A stretch of DNA of 64,000 nt from Paraphysoderma sedebokerense (GCA_025602915.1 JAHLJZ010000008.1:434001-498000), one strand, 5' to 3'. Positions 12,594-24,652 are shown, numbered from the stretch's first letter. Notes: a model not told the origin generated them from the letters alone. Numbers and translations: made by a program.

Positions 12594-14457
12594 CTAGAAA
12601 AATCTCCATACTGAATCGACTGGTTTTGAATGCTTAAACCTGTAAAAGATTTAAATGAAAACCAACTGTACGTTAATTTTGTGCGACTTCGTCAAAAAAA
12701 TTGAAGTTACCTTTCAAACTTTGAGCACACTGGCCAGTAGCACAACACACCGAGGAACCACCATGGCCAAAATCCACCGATTCCTGTCCCATCTTTGTAT
12801 CTTGGGATAGCATGAACAATAGCGGAAATCACCATGTATCCAAAGAAGTGGAGCACATAAAAAAATAATGCCGATTTCCCGAATGCAAGAAGCATGTTGA
12901 AGACGATGCGATATAGTAGCAGTAAAGAGAGTTTGCAATATTTCAAAACTGTGAGGTCACGGGAACCGTTTAAATTCGATGTGATGTCCTCTGGAGCGTT
13001 CTGACGATTCGTCGAGATAGGGAAAATAAACGCTATTGATAAGAGTAGATGATTAATTCCTAACATCAACGTCAGGAAAGCAAGGGATGGGGGATATTTG
13101 GTGTTATAGAGGAAGTCTATGACCGGATTGTCAAACAGTGGGATTTCCACAGATGCCGGATACAGGGTGCCGTATGATCGAAAATGGTGTATTAAAAGAT
13201 ATATACAGAACAAGGCGAATGAAATAAACTAACGATAGCGACATGAAGCACCGATTTAGCTGGTTAATGGACAGACCGTTTGTTAAGAAGTTTAGACGTA
13301 CCAAGTTGACAACAGCAGCTTTTCTTCCTCTGAAGGACTTGCAAGTTAAACCAAAAAATACTCCCCATAGACATGGCACCAACCAAGGGAGAAAAGTATA
13401 ATGGGCGAATAGTATGCCAGTACGTCCTTTATTTTGGGAGATTTGAGTTACCTAGGGCATAATTATCGATGATGATTAAATTTAGAGATTCTACCTGTCA
13501 AAATAGTCAATCGAATCAATGGATGGAATTCAGTTGAATCTGGAAATTTGCGGGCCCAGTGTACTACGAATTCCGTTATACAGTAGATAATAAAAGCTAT
13601 CAACAATATAGATATGTTCCCGACAATACGGCGAAATCGAGTGGTGCAGAATTTTTCGTACACGACGATTAAACAGCCGCAGAGTAATAAATCCATTCCG
13701 AGCGGAAAGAGTACGCCTAATCCGATCCTCATTCCTGCGAGCAAGTTAGATATGATTTTTAGAATGTTAAAGCTGCGGTCTGAACGGACGCACCATCTTG
13801 AGGATTGAAGAAGAAATAGTTGAACAAGGTCAACGACAAAACGATAAGTATTGCGCCGCGGATGAAAAAGTATCTCAATATTTTTGATGGCCCCCACAAA
13901 CGTTTTCTAGCATTATGTAGAAAGACTGCTCCTATCCCCATTAAGAGGAAAAATCCCGGCGCACTGAAGCCACCAGGAACTTTTAAGGTTAACGATGACA
14001 TGGTTGAATTTGGAGTGTAAAGAGAATCTTACCTAACCTCAGTGATGAAGCGCGTAAGAAAATACCAAACATTTTGATGGTAGTGTGGTTTGTTATTCCA
14101 AAATTCCATTCCTCCGAAATCCACACCCGAGAGAAACATCCTCGCATCTATAAAGACACGTAAGAAAGCGACTTTGCATCTCACCCATGCGTTCAATCCA
14201 TGACACTTACGATCTATACTCATTAATATGACAATTAATCCCCGCAGTAAATCATACGCAACGATTCTTGCAGGTTTTGGGGTTCCGGTTACCGTCCCAT
14301 CTGCTGTATCTTCGGCCGCTGAAGTGGCAACCAATTCTCCGCGTTCTTCATCAGGAATAAGAAGTGAAGTTTCGTTGATTTCTCCATCATTATCGATGTT
14401 ACTGCTGAAACTAGTAACTTCTACGTCATTATATGCATGCGTACTTTCGGAAATTGC
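12594..14457 (-). CDS. DUF1624 / HGSNAT-like multi-pass membrane acyltransferase, copy B
   Basis: This is a paralogue of copy A with the same domain order: RIVAYDLLRGLIVILMSIDR, DARMFLSGVDFGG, FSAPGFFLLMGIGAVFLHNA, YFFIRGAILIVLSL, then hydrophobic segments near 13.6, 13.3, 13.1 and 12.8 kb, ending in FWPWWFLGVLCYWPVC. The last exon (12594 to about 12638) encodes KHSKPVDSVWRFF, again split within an Arg codon. Both copies therefore keep exon structure as well as sequence. The 5' exon seen begins after an AG acceptor at 14458 and has no in-frame ATG, so a short first exon must lie upstream, between about 14460 and 14560; I cannot place it. The N-terminal segment before the first membrane helix is acidic and Ser/Thr-rich. 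Function by homology only: acyl transfer on an extracytoplasmic or lysosome/vacuole-side substrate. Confidence 0.75.
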
Positions 14458-15047
14458 CTAATATTTTGCAAACATTGCGGAGTCAGCGGCAGCTATAGTC
14501 ATTCTGTGCATTCTTCCTGGAGTCCCTTCATCAACCTGGTTCCCGTACCTGCGTATCAATGTTTCCTATGGGTTCTTCGCTTGACGACGAATTCATTTGT
14601 TGACACGCTGGACGTAATCGGGTATATCTGGAATATGAAGACTGGCAGAATTGTGTATATATGAGTGACGAGATGTGTCGGGGCGAAGTGAGGAAGCTTA
14701 GTTAATAACTTGGATTCGTTTTGGCATAGCCATTGATTAGTAATCGGATAGATTGACTGAATTCTATTTCTGTATAATTCCAATAATAAAAATGCTCCGC
14801 CGGAATGGTATAGATGGCAATGTCACCGACAGCGACAGAAACGGAGAGGGAATTCAAATAATGATCGGGGCGCTTTCAATGCCAGAGAGGAATCAGACTT
14901 CCTTCTGTGCATCACTGGCAGCGCAAATGTTACCACCGGTCTCAATATAGCCATCACCTTATAAAAGTAAGAACAAGCCATATCTGCTCTTTTGATCAGT
15001 GTATTCATTGGGTTATTCTCCTTAAGACACCGCAAGGATAGAGAATT
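14458..15047. other. Divergent intergenic region (DUF1624 copy B / TMEM42-like)
   Basis: The region should hold the unplaced first exon of copy B on the minus strand and the promoter of the TMEM42-like gene on the plus strand. I see no family-level coding match and no repeat. Confidence 0.4.
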
Positions 15048-15712
15048 ATGTCGCAATCGATAGCACTTGCACTCTCTTTCGTTAGCGGAGGCCTCGCCGC
15101 TCTTGCTTCCGTATTCGCAAAGCTCCTCACATCTTCAGCAACCTTACGGCTATATCACCAGAGTTGTGTACGGATGATTGCCTTCATCTCTGTGTTTAAC
15201 GATCTCCCAATATTAAAGGCGGCAGCGCATTCGACAACAAGCTACTTCTGTCCTTCTGATTCCGATAAGATGGTACTCTTTCCCGCACATAACATTCATT
15301 ATCATTTCATCTATATAATGATGTCTTCCTTAATAGTCGCCGCCATTACTGAGGATTGCCAGTGGCATTTTGGTTGTAGTTGCGAACGTTCTGATGTGGG
15401 CCTCATTCACTAAGGCATTGGCCCTTTCCAAGTCTAGCATTCATGTAACCGTTGTAAATACTATTTCTAATTTGCTATTAACTGTGCGTATTACAGACTT
15501 CATATCTTGATGTCTTCCTGCTGCTGATCGCAACCTTCTACACATCTTAGGCTATTCTCGGCGACGTGATTTTCGGGGAGAAATTGACTCGACAATTCTG
15601 GGTTGGAGCTACGCTGATATTGGCAGGAACCATACTTATGAACAGAAAAAGTTGGGCAAGGAGCGAAGAAATAATGGAGCCAGCTCGTCAAAATAAAGGA
15701 AAGATAGAATAA
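15048..15712 (+). CDS. TMEM42-like EamA/DMT-fold membrane protein
   Basis: A small multi-pass membrane protein of the drug/metabolite transporter superfamily. Human TMEM42 is of similar length and unknown function. Exon 1 from ATG 15048 begins with SGGLAALASVFAKLL (TMEM42: GALAAASAKLAF). After one or two introns between about 15150 and 15370, an exon encodes VVVANVLMWASFTKALALS and VTVVNTISNLLLT; the last exon encodes GDVIFGEKL, FWVGATLILAGTILMNRKS and a short charged tail ending at 15712. The motifs FGE after a hydrophobic segment and a final helix closed by NRK are typical of the single EamA repeat. The middle exon borders are unclear because the first frame continues for about 80 codons into sequence that does not look like membrane protein. 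The family call rests on motif order and size. Confidence 0.65.
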
Positions 15713-15962
15713 ACTTGCTACATTCCAAGGACAAATGTTTGAGAGACAAGGATTGGAGAAATGAATGCTCATTGAGATTATAATTCATCCCTACATGTTA
15801 TGCAGCAGAATTCGCGAATACAAAACCACCATCTCGTCACTCATTGCTACCTATCAGCAGAGAACGGTAGTGATATGATGACGAGGGTAAGGCATTTCAA
15901 GTCGCTTGGGAAGCCAATCCATTGTTCGTCATTAAGAGTTGTTTTCTTCCTTAAAGTACTCT

Positions 15963-17297
15963 TTATTCCATATCGTCATCTTCTTCATCTTCCTCCTCAC
16001 GCAGTCGTTTCTTCGCCCTCTCACTCGCAAGCAAGTAATCAATGTCAGCAACTTTCCAATCCCAATCCCAAGTCCTCAATTGTCCCGTTTCATCTGATCT
16101 TGATATTGCATCAGCTGGTTCAAAATATGGGGTTCTGAATGTCAAAATTAAAGTCCGAGGAGCATCATACTCATGATGTAAAATCGTCTTGTCAGAATCT
16201 CTAGAGACCGTAATATCCATGTCTAACGTTATTGATACATCTACGGAAATTTCGACGCCATCAAGAAGAGCAAGATTTGAAGTGCGGAACGAATTAGAGT
16301 TTGATTCATCCGAGTTGTCATCGTCCTGCCGTTTGGAACGAACGGCAAACTCGTGGGTCATCCACCGGGTAACTGAACGTAACATTCATCAATTCGCGGA
16401 AGAGGAGATAGCCAGGAGAAAGTACATTAAGACTTACCGAAAAAATCTCTAGTTTTCAGTTTAGACGAAGGGCGCAAAACTCTCTTCGGTCCAAACTGGA
16501 GCGAAATATTAGCTAAAAGATCACTTCTCTTCTATCTGAAAATAAGCATATACATACACTACTCCATACGTCTTCGATATTGGCATCGCGAACGTTTTCG
16601 ATGTCAATTTCTACAGCGGCATCAGAGGCTTTAAGTTTCTCGAATTCTTTTTGGAACCTTGAATACAATTCGGGTGTCATCATGGCGGACAGCTGTTTGG
16701 TCGAATCATTGCTTGATGAATATGAAAGTGATGAAAGCAGGACGGGAGCTATTGCACTAGCTATTTCGAATGTCTAAACATCAGTTCCTTGCAAAGACAT
16801 CAATATACGATGGTGTCATGCGGCGATTACGTACCTCCACGGAGGAATTCGTCCGGAAAATACTCAAATCCTAAATTATTGGCCAACACTCGGTATCCAA
16901 GATACTTTGCCAACATATAGCTCAACGGTTTCTGGACATATTGAAACCATAATTTGGCTAATCCTTCACTTCTCCTCTGATGTAAAGGAAGATACAATAG
17001 GTCGTCCTTCAAAACCCTCGGCGGAGAATCGTGATATAGCCACGGAAAAGTAATATCGTAGCGACTAGATAAAAACTTCGCTGTCGGTATAGAATTCCCA
17101 TTTGAATCGTGAGGAGGTTTTGGAGGAGTGATAGGATCTTTTTCGTCTGTGGTCGGAGGTGGAGGTGGTGTCGGAGGGTGAAATTGGCGGCAAGCCCAAA
17201 TACAAGGACGGCTCACTAACTCAGGCTTTATAGAGTTTGAAATCCATTTGGTTTGCCTGGATATCGAAGATCTTGAGTTTGATAGCAATAGATACAT
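15963..17297 (-). CDS. Mitochondrial Tim44-like domain protein (mL45/Mba1-like)
   Basis: Proteins with this domain attach ribosomes or import motors to the mitochondrial inner membrane; mL45 is a ribosomal protein of the large subunit. Start ATG 17297 gives a Ser/Arg-rich, acid-poor N-terminus fitting a mitochondrial targeting peptide, then a Pro-rich linker. The Tim44-like part begins at NNLGFEYFPDEFLRG; splicing from about 16836 to 16760 continues it as ASAIAPVLLSSLSYS and then MTPELYSRFQKEFEKL. A further small exon near 16500-16440 has LQFGPKRVLRP, and the last exon (from about 16385) has a beta-rich segment ending in WDWDWKVADIDYLLAS and an acidic tail. The order FxxEFLxGA, LxxMxTPELYxRF and a late W-x-V-ADID fits Tim44/mL45. 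Member assignment within the family is uncertain. It is divergent from RCL1 with only 174 bp between start codons, suggesting a shared promoter. Confidence 0.6.
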
Positions 17298-17471
17298 TTA
17301 AATCGAATGTGGAGGAATCAGGATTTCCAAAATGCACGGGTCTATTCAACGTCTAATTGCAATATCGAAACGCCTGGTAACCGACACGTGATTCCCAAAG
17401 CAATATGGAATTCAATTCCCGCATATCAATCCCTCCTCAATTAATTCCTGCATTTTAATATATCATCAGAA
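17298..17471. promoter_or_regulatory. Bidirectional promoter region, Tim44-like / RCL1
   Basis: Start codons of two divergent genes lie 174 bp apart. Both encode products for ribosome function (mitochondrial and nucleolar), so co-regulation is plausible but inferred. No specific factor site was recognised. Confidence 0.4.
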
Positions 17472-18761
17472 ATGGTTTCAACAAATCTCTTACGCTTTGA
17501 AGGTCATACTTTCTTCAGGCAGCGACTGATTCTGTCCTGTCTTAGTGGCAAACCAATCAGAATTGACAAAATTAGATCGGAAGACGATGAACCAGGATTG
17601 AAAGGTATCTGGTTCATTTACATGGAGCTGTCGATTCTCGCAGTACTCATATTCTTTTTGCATGTCCAGATTATGAAATTTCGTTTCTGCGACTCTTGGA
17701 ACGAATAACCAACGGATCCAACGTCTCAATCTCACACACCGGTACATCAATTTTATTTCAACCCGGTAGTTTGGTGGGAGGTGTACTCTCCCATACGTGC
17801 CCAACTTCAAGATCGACTACGTATTTTCTAGAGCCGATTATTGTGCTGGCTCCCTTCACGAAGAAGCCAGTTGTTTTAACTTTAGAGGGAATAACAACAG
17901 ACCATATTGATATTGGAATTGATGTGTTAAGGACAGTTATGCTGCCCTTCCTGAAATCTTTCGGAGTCGAAGACGGAGTGGAGTTAAAGATTACCAAAAG
18001 AGGCGCAAGGCCTCTTGGTGGTGGAGAAGTTAAATTCGTTTGTACTCCGGTTAAGAGTTTGAAGCCGGTTAATATCACAGAAGAAGGAAGGATAAAAAGG
18101 ATAAGAGGGATTGCGTAAGTATATTTATGCTCAACGCATATTGTTTGCAGTTCTTTTAACGGTGACACCATTTTCAATAGTTCCTCAACCAGAGTATCTC
18201 CCCAGATATCCAATCGATTAGTTGACGCCTCTCGCTCCTTCTTGACCCGATATATTCCTGATGTGTATGTATACACCGATGTCTACCAAGGAGCTACAAG
18301 CGGTAAATCGCCCGGATTTTGTCTGAGTCTAGTCGCTGAATCGACGTCTCAAATGTTATATACCGCTGAAGTTGCAGCCGTTCCAAATACTCAACCAGAC
18401 CCAGAATCATTGGGTGAGCAGTGTGCGAAGTTATTATTAGAAAGAATCGAAAAGGGTGGGTGTGTAGATCCTGTGAACATGTGGGTCGCCCTGGTTTGGG
18501 GTGTAGCATGTAGCGAGGATGTGAGTAAGTTTAGGTTTCCATGGGACGGTGAAAATGGGCTACCTGATCATATGTATGTTCTTTTTTTTTAGCTGAAAAC
18601 TATTGCTGTTACTGACTACATTTTTTAGAATTCAACATCTTCGAGATCTTCAATCATTTTTCAATGTTACATTTAAGATTAAACCAGATACAAACACGAA
18701 GACAATATTACTTACTTGTGTGGGTGTAGGATTCTCAAATTTGAATAAAAAAGTGACATGA
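17472..18761 (+). CDS. RCL1: RNA 3'-terminal phosphate cyclase-like protein Rcl1
   Basis: Rcl1 works in the nucleolus with Bms1 in early 18S pre-rRNA processing (site A2 region); it has the cyclase fold but no known cyclase activity. Start ATG 17472: LLRFEGHTFFRQRLILSCLSG, then PIRIDKIRSEDDEPGLK, where an intron begins (about 17603). The second exon has FLRLLERITNGS, VSISHTGTSILFQPG, LVGGVLSHTCP, YFLEPIIVLAPF, LTLEGITTDHIDIGID and GARPLGGGEV. Further exons carry ASTRVSPQI and SNRLVDASRS, VYTDVYQG, GKSPGFCLSLVAES and the C-terminal VTFKIKPDTNTKT. The sequences RSEDDEPGL and LTLEGITT are characteristic of Rcl1 as opposed to RtcA, and the catalytic His motif of true cyclases is not evident. TGA ends it at 18759-18761. 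Four exons are expected; the third intron spans about 18572-18629. Confidence 0.9.
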
Positions 18762-19189
18762 GCGGAGTGCCAGTTCATTTTACTCAGTAACTATGGAACA
18801 TTGCGTATCTGAAGAGTTTTCGCTCGAACCAGTACTGAAAAGCTACTTTTTCAGGAGCTCCATAGGCTTCTCTTTCCTCCGTACTAATAGCACTCTGGTT
18901 AATCTTTGTTTTCAGATTGTTACAAATCGGAGAACATCAATCGCTTGATGCTGTGACTTCATGGACCTGGCTGTCACGCTGTAGGGTCATATAATTCATC
19001 GGCGAGCAAATTTATTATCGTTTATAATATATGATCATTATAATATGTTTTCTATGACACTGACCCTATGAAATCATCATTTCGTCATTGATTCTAAATA
19101 TCAAGTTAAACGCAGCATTGGATCTAAATACAAGATGGAAGTTTAGAATACCGACTATTAGTCCTGATAACTAAATTTGGTGGAGGAAA
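18762..19189. other. Convergent intergenic region
   Basis: This is the 3' side of both RCL1 and the lysozyme gene. It is AT-rich around 19020-19050 and has no coding signal that I can support. Confidence 0.5.
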
Positions 19190-19983
19190 TCAAGAACTCA
19201 CATTAGCGGGTCCAGGGCAAAATCCTGCGACGAACTGACCGCCAGGACAGGAACTTACTCTGTTATCTTTACATACTCCCCATTTCTTTTGGACGGCACA
19301 AGTATTTCCGACGACAGAACCGCATTGATTGATGTACTTACCGCGAGCGGCGACTAAGGAGGGAAGAAGACATTCAGTGGTCCAGTCAGCCCTGACTCGA
19401 GAAATAAGTCTGCTATAACTTACATAAATCTACTTCGTTAGCTCGTCGTGTCACTAATCCGGGTAAAACTTGGCCGCCGGCTTTATTCCATTTTGGCAAT
19501 TCCTCGGCCGCAACACTAACTGGGTTCTCGGCGTTCAAAAATCTTTTGAGCATCGTAGATTCTTTGAATGCACCACAGCCAAGGTTAAAAGCAAAGGAAA
19601 CCAAGGCAGCTATCTGGTTCTCCCCAAATTGATGCGGGCTTAGTTGCTTTTTTACGCATGTTTCAAAATTTGCGATGTCTGATATTAGCAAATCCTCAGC
19701 TTCTGTCTCGGTGAGACAGTTTCCTGGTTTGCAAAGTGGATCTGTGGCGCCTTGGCATTTGCTTTATAAGAGTACAAATAAGCATTTACCAAAGTAACTG
19801 ATGATAAAGTAATAATACGTACTGTCCATAACCAATAGTTTTGATATTAATTGGGTCACCATACACGCATAATTTCTTGCCCTCGGCTTCTTTGATCAAG
19901 TCGATCCCTCCTTGGCAAATTCCGTAAACTTGTGCCGTTAAGGTTGCAAGAACGACTACGAATATAGCTGGGGAGAATTTCAT
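19190..19983 (-). CDS. Secreted GH24 lysozyme (phage-type) with Cys-rich C-terminal tail
   Basis: The enzyme should cleave bacterial peptidoglycan outside the cell. ATG 19983 opens a clear signal peptide (FSPAIFVVVLATLTAQVYG). The GH24 fold follows: LIKEAEGKKLCVYGD with the catalytic Glu of the EG motif and the following Asp, then TIGYGH, completed across the first intron. A second exon has CQGATDPLCKPGNCL, a Cys-bearing insertion absent from T4 lysozyme, then LSPHQFGENQIAALVSFAFN, LGCGAF and LPGLVTRRANEVDL. After a third intron a short exon adds GKYINQCGSVVGNTC, WGVCKDN and FCPGPANVSS. Similar Cys-rich endings (CPGPxxV) occur in secreted fungal hydrolases. The original GH24 family is phage/bacterial, so an ancient transfer is likely, but introns, signal peptide and composition show it is fully domesticated. 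A role in defence or feeding on bacteria is inferred. Confidence 0.9.
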
Positions 19984-20700
19984 CTTTTGAGATTATCGAA
20001 GTTTTTTGCGATCAAAAATATGTGAAGAGAGGTTAAGGGGGCTCAATTTATAACTTTTTGGATTGCAATTTCTGTACAATGTTTTTAATAGGGATCGTAG
20101 GTTTCTGTCTTTGTTCATCCTTAATGCTGCTGTAGAAACATAAATAGCAGAATGTGGTCCAGTAATTTGCAGAAATGTGATTGTCTATTGTAGTATTTAA
20201 TGGAGCACACGAATCACGGACGCCGAAACGGTGAAAAATGTGGTCAGGCCGTAATACGTCTATTCAGATGTAGCAGCGATGTAACCATCCCACAATATAA
20301 TTTCTGCTGTTATGGTTACTAGGGTGCGGGAGGTTATTTTCAACCCCATATTTATTGCAAAAATCCTGATTCTGATTGTCATTTTCGGCAGATTTATGTC
20401 GATTCTCGATGGAGAACAGAAACACATGATACATTCTGTTTGATTAAGAGAGAGATTCAAGCTGTTGCAGAATTATTTTTACTAGTATCAAGAAATGTAA
20501 GGAAAGTTGTTAAAACTATAATTATGGAAAATGACTGTTCCACCACGAGCTGCTGGAGTGGTGATCAAGCCATGTCTAGTTTTCGCTTTTGTTCAGCGGT
20601 AATTTCATCAACCATATCTGTTCCAACCAGAGCATATCATCATAAAATCTTACGCAGATAATACAAACAAAGAAAACCAGGGCATCGTACTAAACACATT
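19984..20700. other. Divergent intergenic region (lysozyme / YOS9)
   Basis: About 0.7 kb that must hold the promoters of both neighbours. Short reading frames on both strands have no family resemblance. No repeats were recognised. Confidence 0.45.
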
Positions 20701-22396
20701 ATGATGCTTCCTACTGTTTGCTGGTTGCTGTCCATTCAACTCATTCAAAGGACATCAGCGTCAGCAACTCCGGAATCCTCGAAGCAGTCGCACGCTCCCG
20801 AATATCAATCTATTGTATATGAAGATGTGTACTCTCGTCCAAAATATCACATCCAACTCTCAAATCTGATCCCACAAAGTCGAGTGAATTGGGATAATAT
20901 GGCTGGGTTCCTTCCTCCAAGGTTGCTAGACGCCAGTACAGATTCGACTGGGGAAGCTCCAGAAGGAAGTGCCAAACGGCAGAGAATAGAAGGAAAAGGA
21001 AATAATCCCGTTGACGAAGAAGCTGCAAGCGTTGAAATTAAAGACAACAACGAGAAACAGGTGAAAGATAATGCTGTTATTCAAAAGCCCGTGAAGAAGG
21101 AGGTAAGTATCAGAAAGAAGCGATACCTTTAAGCCGTCATAAAATGTTTCGAGAAAGATTTTAACTCTGCATCTATCATTCATGTAACATAGTCCACCTC
21201 TATTTTGATGAAATCGGCCAAAGGCGAACGATATTTATGTAAAATCCCTATCATCTCGCCGAATCCGGCTCCGCCGCCGAAAAAGTCCAGCGAAAAGCAA
21301 AAATTGGTAAAAAGTGATTTAGAGACTGCTTTAGAACTGTTAGAACCCATGAGGGGTTCATGTGTATTCTTTCAACAGGGGTGGTGGACGTAAGTATTGC
21401 GGGTTACTTTAATTAACGGATTTACAAAATTAATTCAACATTCGCAGATACGAAGTCTGTCATACACGGCATGTTCGACAATTCCATCAAGTAGGAGGTA
21501 CAAAAGCTTTATATATTATCCATCCACATAATGAATAAAATAGCTGACTCCTCTCATGGATACTTCAACAGGTGCCACATCTCCAATGAATTACGTCATG
21601 GGTAGATACCCCGATGGGTTGAAATACCCAGGATCGGAAATTCCAAAAACAGTGGCCCGCGTTGTTGAGGTTGACTCAGCTTCAGCGATTCCTGGTGTCT
21701 CGAGTGCTGGCGGCAAAAAGTATTTGAGCATTAAGTATGTTGGCGGAACGACTTGTGATCTAACTGGCCGCCCTCGGGCCACAGAAGTTCAGGTATTCCT
21801 TTTAATTCTTCTGACTGAGTAATGTACAGGAAATTAACTTATTGCAACATAACTGGCAGTACCACTGCTCGCAATCGAAAGAATATATCTCCGCCATTCA
21901 AGAGACCTCGATTTGTAATTATCTAGCTATTGTTCACACACCCCGATTATGCCATCCTCCATTTTTCAACCAAGCAGAATTTAATTTACAAAAGCCACAC
22001 GATATTGTTTGTAGTCAAATAGTTTCTGACGAATTTTATGAACTATCGCAGTCGGCATCTAACGCTGATTCCAGAGGGAATGCAAATTCAAATGCCAATG
22101 GTATCCGAAGAGGGAGTGATCGGGCAACGGTGCAAGACGAAATTTTGCACGGAAGCTCCGCTACAACTGGCGCAGCGGCTGGTAGCGATGATTCTGGAAT
22201 CAAGATAAAAGGAATTAGAGTGTTGCCAATAAAGTTGCCGAACCAAGGTGTTATTGATATCAACGAATTGTGGAGTGATATCGCAAATGTCGTAGCAGAA
22301 GAGTTGTCTGGGGAAGATCAAGTAGAGGAGCAGGAAGAAAGGGCGGCAAAGTTGAATACGAAGAAGAAAAAAAAGAAACCGAAAGACGAACTGTAA
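20701..22396 (+). CDS. YOS9: Yos9/OS-9 ERAD lectin with MRH domain and C-terminal KDEL
   Basis: Yos9/OS-9 reads trimmed N-glycans on misfolded proteins in the ER lumen and hands them to the Hrd1 ubiquitin ligase. ATG 20701 gives a signal peptide (LPTVCWLLSIQLIQRTSA). The N-terminal OS-9 motif is YSRPKYHIQL. After a linker with an acidic, Lys-rich stretch, several short exons rebuild the MRH domain: GSCVFFQQGWWTYEVCHTRH, FHQVG, YVMGRYPDG, YLSIKYVGGTTCDLTGRPR, TEVQYHCS and ICNYLAIVHTPRLC HPPFF. The sugar-binding residues expected of the fold (Q in FFQQGWW, R in GRPR, E and Y near TSICNYLA) can be matched. The protein ends in a Lys run and PKDEL at the stop (22396), a textbook ER retrieval signal; yeast Yos9 likewise ends in HDEL. 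The family and the ER location are both well supported. Confidence 0.92.
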
Positions 22397-22567
22397 CTTC
22401 TCAACACTTAGCAATCTCCGCAAATAAAGTCGCCCGTTATCAATATTGCATGGTTTACTCCGCGGACTTTCATTTCGGGATTTATGACCAAGGGATTTCT
22501 AGCATCTATTGCCAATAGCCAATATGTTCATTATGGCAAAATTAAATTACACTAAAACTTAACATGT

Positions 22568-23914
22568 CTAAATTCCATTCAACCAATCCCTGTCTCCAAC
22601 AGTTCGTGTTCCCCAATCTCGGAGTTCACCTCTCTTTCCCTTTGCTACATTCTTCTCAAGATTTAGCGCTAACATATCCGAAAAGTACAGCGGATTGAAC
22701 ATTACAGCAAACGACCCCTCTTTCTCAATGATTTTTTGGTTACTCCAATATTCATTTTGAATAGCCGCCCTCAGCTCTAAGTCCGTGATTTTTTCCTTCT
22801 TATTTTTTGAGGGTGTAAATGCTTCAAAATTATCGCTTAATACCTTTTCTGCGACATCATCAGGGCCGCAAACCAAGATCAAATATTCAGAATGTTCAAG
22901 CGGAAATTTGATCTCCATAGATTGACCCCTGCGATACACATGGCTGATAATTACAGGCGATTTTAGCTGCCATTTGGAGAGATGTTGCTGCAAAATATCA
23001 ACTGCACCCCCCTCCCATACATGGGGAGTTGAGCGCGACAGAAGGACTTTATTCACTTTGGACCAGTGTCTCTTCGAAACGAAAGCTGAAGAGCAAATAA
23101 AGAAATCAGTTAAGCCCTTGGTAAAATTCGGATGTGAAAATTGAATCCGTACCGGCGCACATTGAGTAATCACAAGGGAGACTTGATGACTTTGATTCGT
23201 CTCCTCGTTGCTCGGGATCCGATTTATCCATTTCCTCATTTAGTTTTTGCATGCAGTCGTGATGATCTATCTTAAGAGTTATTTATATGAATCGTTCATT
23301 CTGAGTAAAGAGGTGACTTACAGCTTTCAGCCCTATACCGAGCGTCCTAAGTCAATAATGATATAATAATTAGTGGACGGACAGCTTTAATTGAGTTTAT
23401 TGAACTTAAAATTAAAAAGTAACCTCACCATTATGGAGTCAGTTACATAAATTCCTTCCCCTAGTCTATTCATTCCTGCTCTTGTCTCGGTGGGCACCGT
23501 AATTTTTTGTTGATCGTGATCGAAAAATTGATTAATTGTCCCATGAAAACCGACAAATTCCCAATCTTCAGAGAATCGGAGATCGATAGGGAATGAAAAT
23601 GGATTAGGCTCCCATATAGGTTTGATCGATTTGATACAGTTTTTCATCATAGTATTGATACACCGACCGGCAGGACTGAAGAGCGCCACTTTATATGTCA
23701 GATGGGCGATTTTACTCACATGCTCACCCATACCTGCCCTTACGACGACAGTGGGTTGCCGGTTGACTGCAGGCCTTACAGCAGGAATTGGATGGACAGG
23801 TGATTTGATATTGGAATTTGAAAGCTTTGAGGGTGTCTGCGGAGAGGGTATCACGACAGCAGTTCCGAACTGCATAAGCGCGAGAACGATAGACAGTTTC
23901 TGCAACAGCAGCAT
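22568..23914 (-). CDS. Secreted putative ADP-ribosyltransferase-like protein, paralogue 1
   Basis: Four exons (23429-23914, 23322-23346, 23153-23266, 22568-23085) sum to 1143 nt, 380 residues. The ATG at 23914 opens a signal peptide (LLLQKLSIVLALMQFGTAVV). Next come a Pro-rich stretch (VRPAVNRQP), a hydrophobic segment, and a core that resembles diphtheria/exotoxin-A-type ARTs: WEFVGFHGT (motif I, His-Gly-Thr), LGEGIYVTDSIM followed by DARYRAE on a 25-nt exon (motif II, Tyr and a second Tyr), and SMEIKF (candidate catalytic Glu). Such enzymes transfer ADP-ribose from NAD to a target; here neither activity nor target is known. Three Cys lie around exon 3 (DYSMCA). The last exon has AFVSKRHWS and ILVCGPDDVAEKVL, shared by all copies. 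It is the most diverged of the intact set in its C-terminal part. The ART reading is an inference from motif order; a lineage-specific secreted family is certain. Confidence 0.7.
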
Positions 23915-24652
23915 AATTCCGATATTAAAGGTTATCAGGTGGCTAAGAAATGAGTATGTATGTGCAACAGACCGGAGAGACTATTTGAAGTATCTTTGTC
24001 TCAGAGTGACACCCTTATAAAACTTGTTCCATCGAGCGTTTACATCCGCTTTTTATCGGGGTAGGGAAGTTTCAACTCTGACGTCAACCCCTAGACTTAG
24101 CATCAACTCCGTTACCTGGCTTAATCTCAGATAAATTTCCATATCTTTGATTTCCCTAGGCTTTAACTTTAAAAAAATGATATACTTTCGACAGCAGAAT
24201 GCTTGAAAGAAGTATTGTATTCTGCTTTCAGCATCTGTTCCTAAACCACCCTGCTACGTTGATCAGGCATTGGGTTCGCTAGCAGCCAAGCAATTCTCAT
24301 ATAAGTAGTCAGCTGTAATGTTAACGCCCAAGTTCTGTGATTATATTCAATAACGGCCCCAAATTGTAGCTTGAAAACTTTATTTTACAACCATGCTATA
24401 TTTTTATGGTATCACAAATTGACACCTTTATGATCATGTCAAATATTTGTCCAGCTCGTCGGATTTCCATCAATGGCAAAGGGCACAAGACATCATCATG
24501 TCATTCTGTGAGGGTGACTGAATCCACGCATAGTGAAGATTCAGAATTGAACTGAGCATCTATAGATTTGATTTCGTACAGCCGGTCGCCCCGGCCTTAG
24601 CAAACCAAAATTTATTAACCAATCGGTCTGGTAACAATCTTGGTTCGAATTC
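23915..24652. other. Intergenic region in the ART-like cluster
   Basis: No gene seen. From about 24240 onward the sequence is the 3' flank of paralogue 2 and is clearly similar to the 3' flank of paralogue 3 (about 31140-31490), marking the left part of a duplicated block. Confidence 0.6.
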
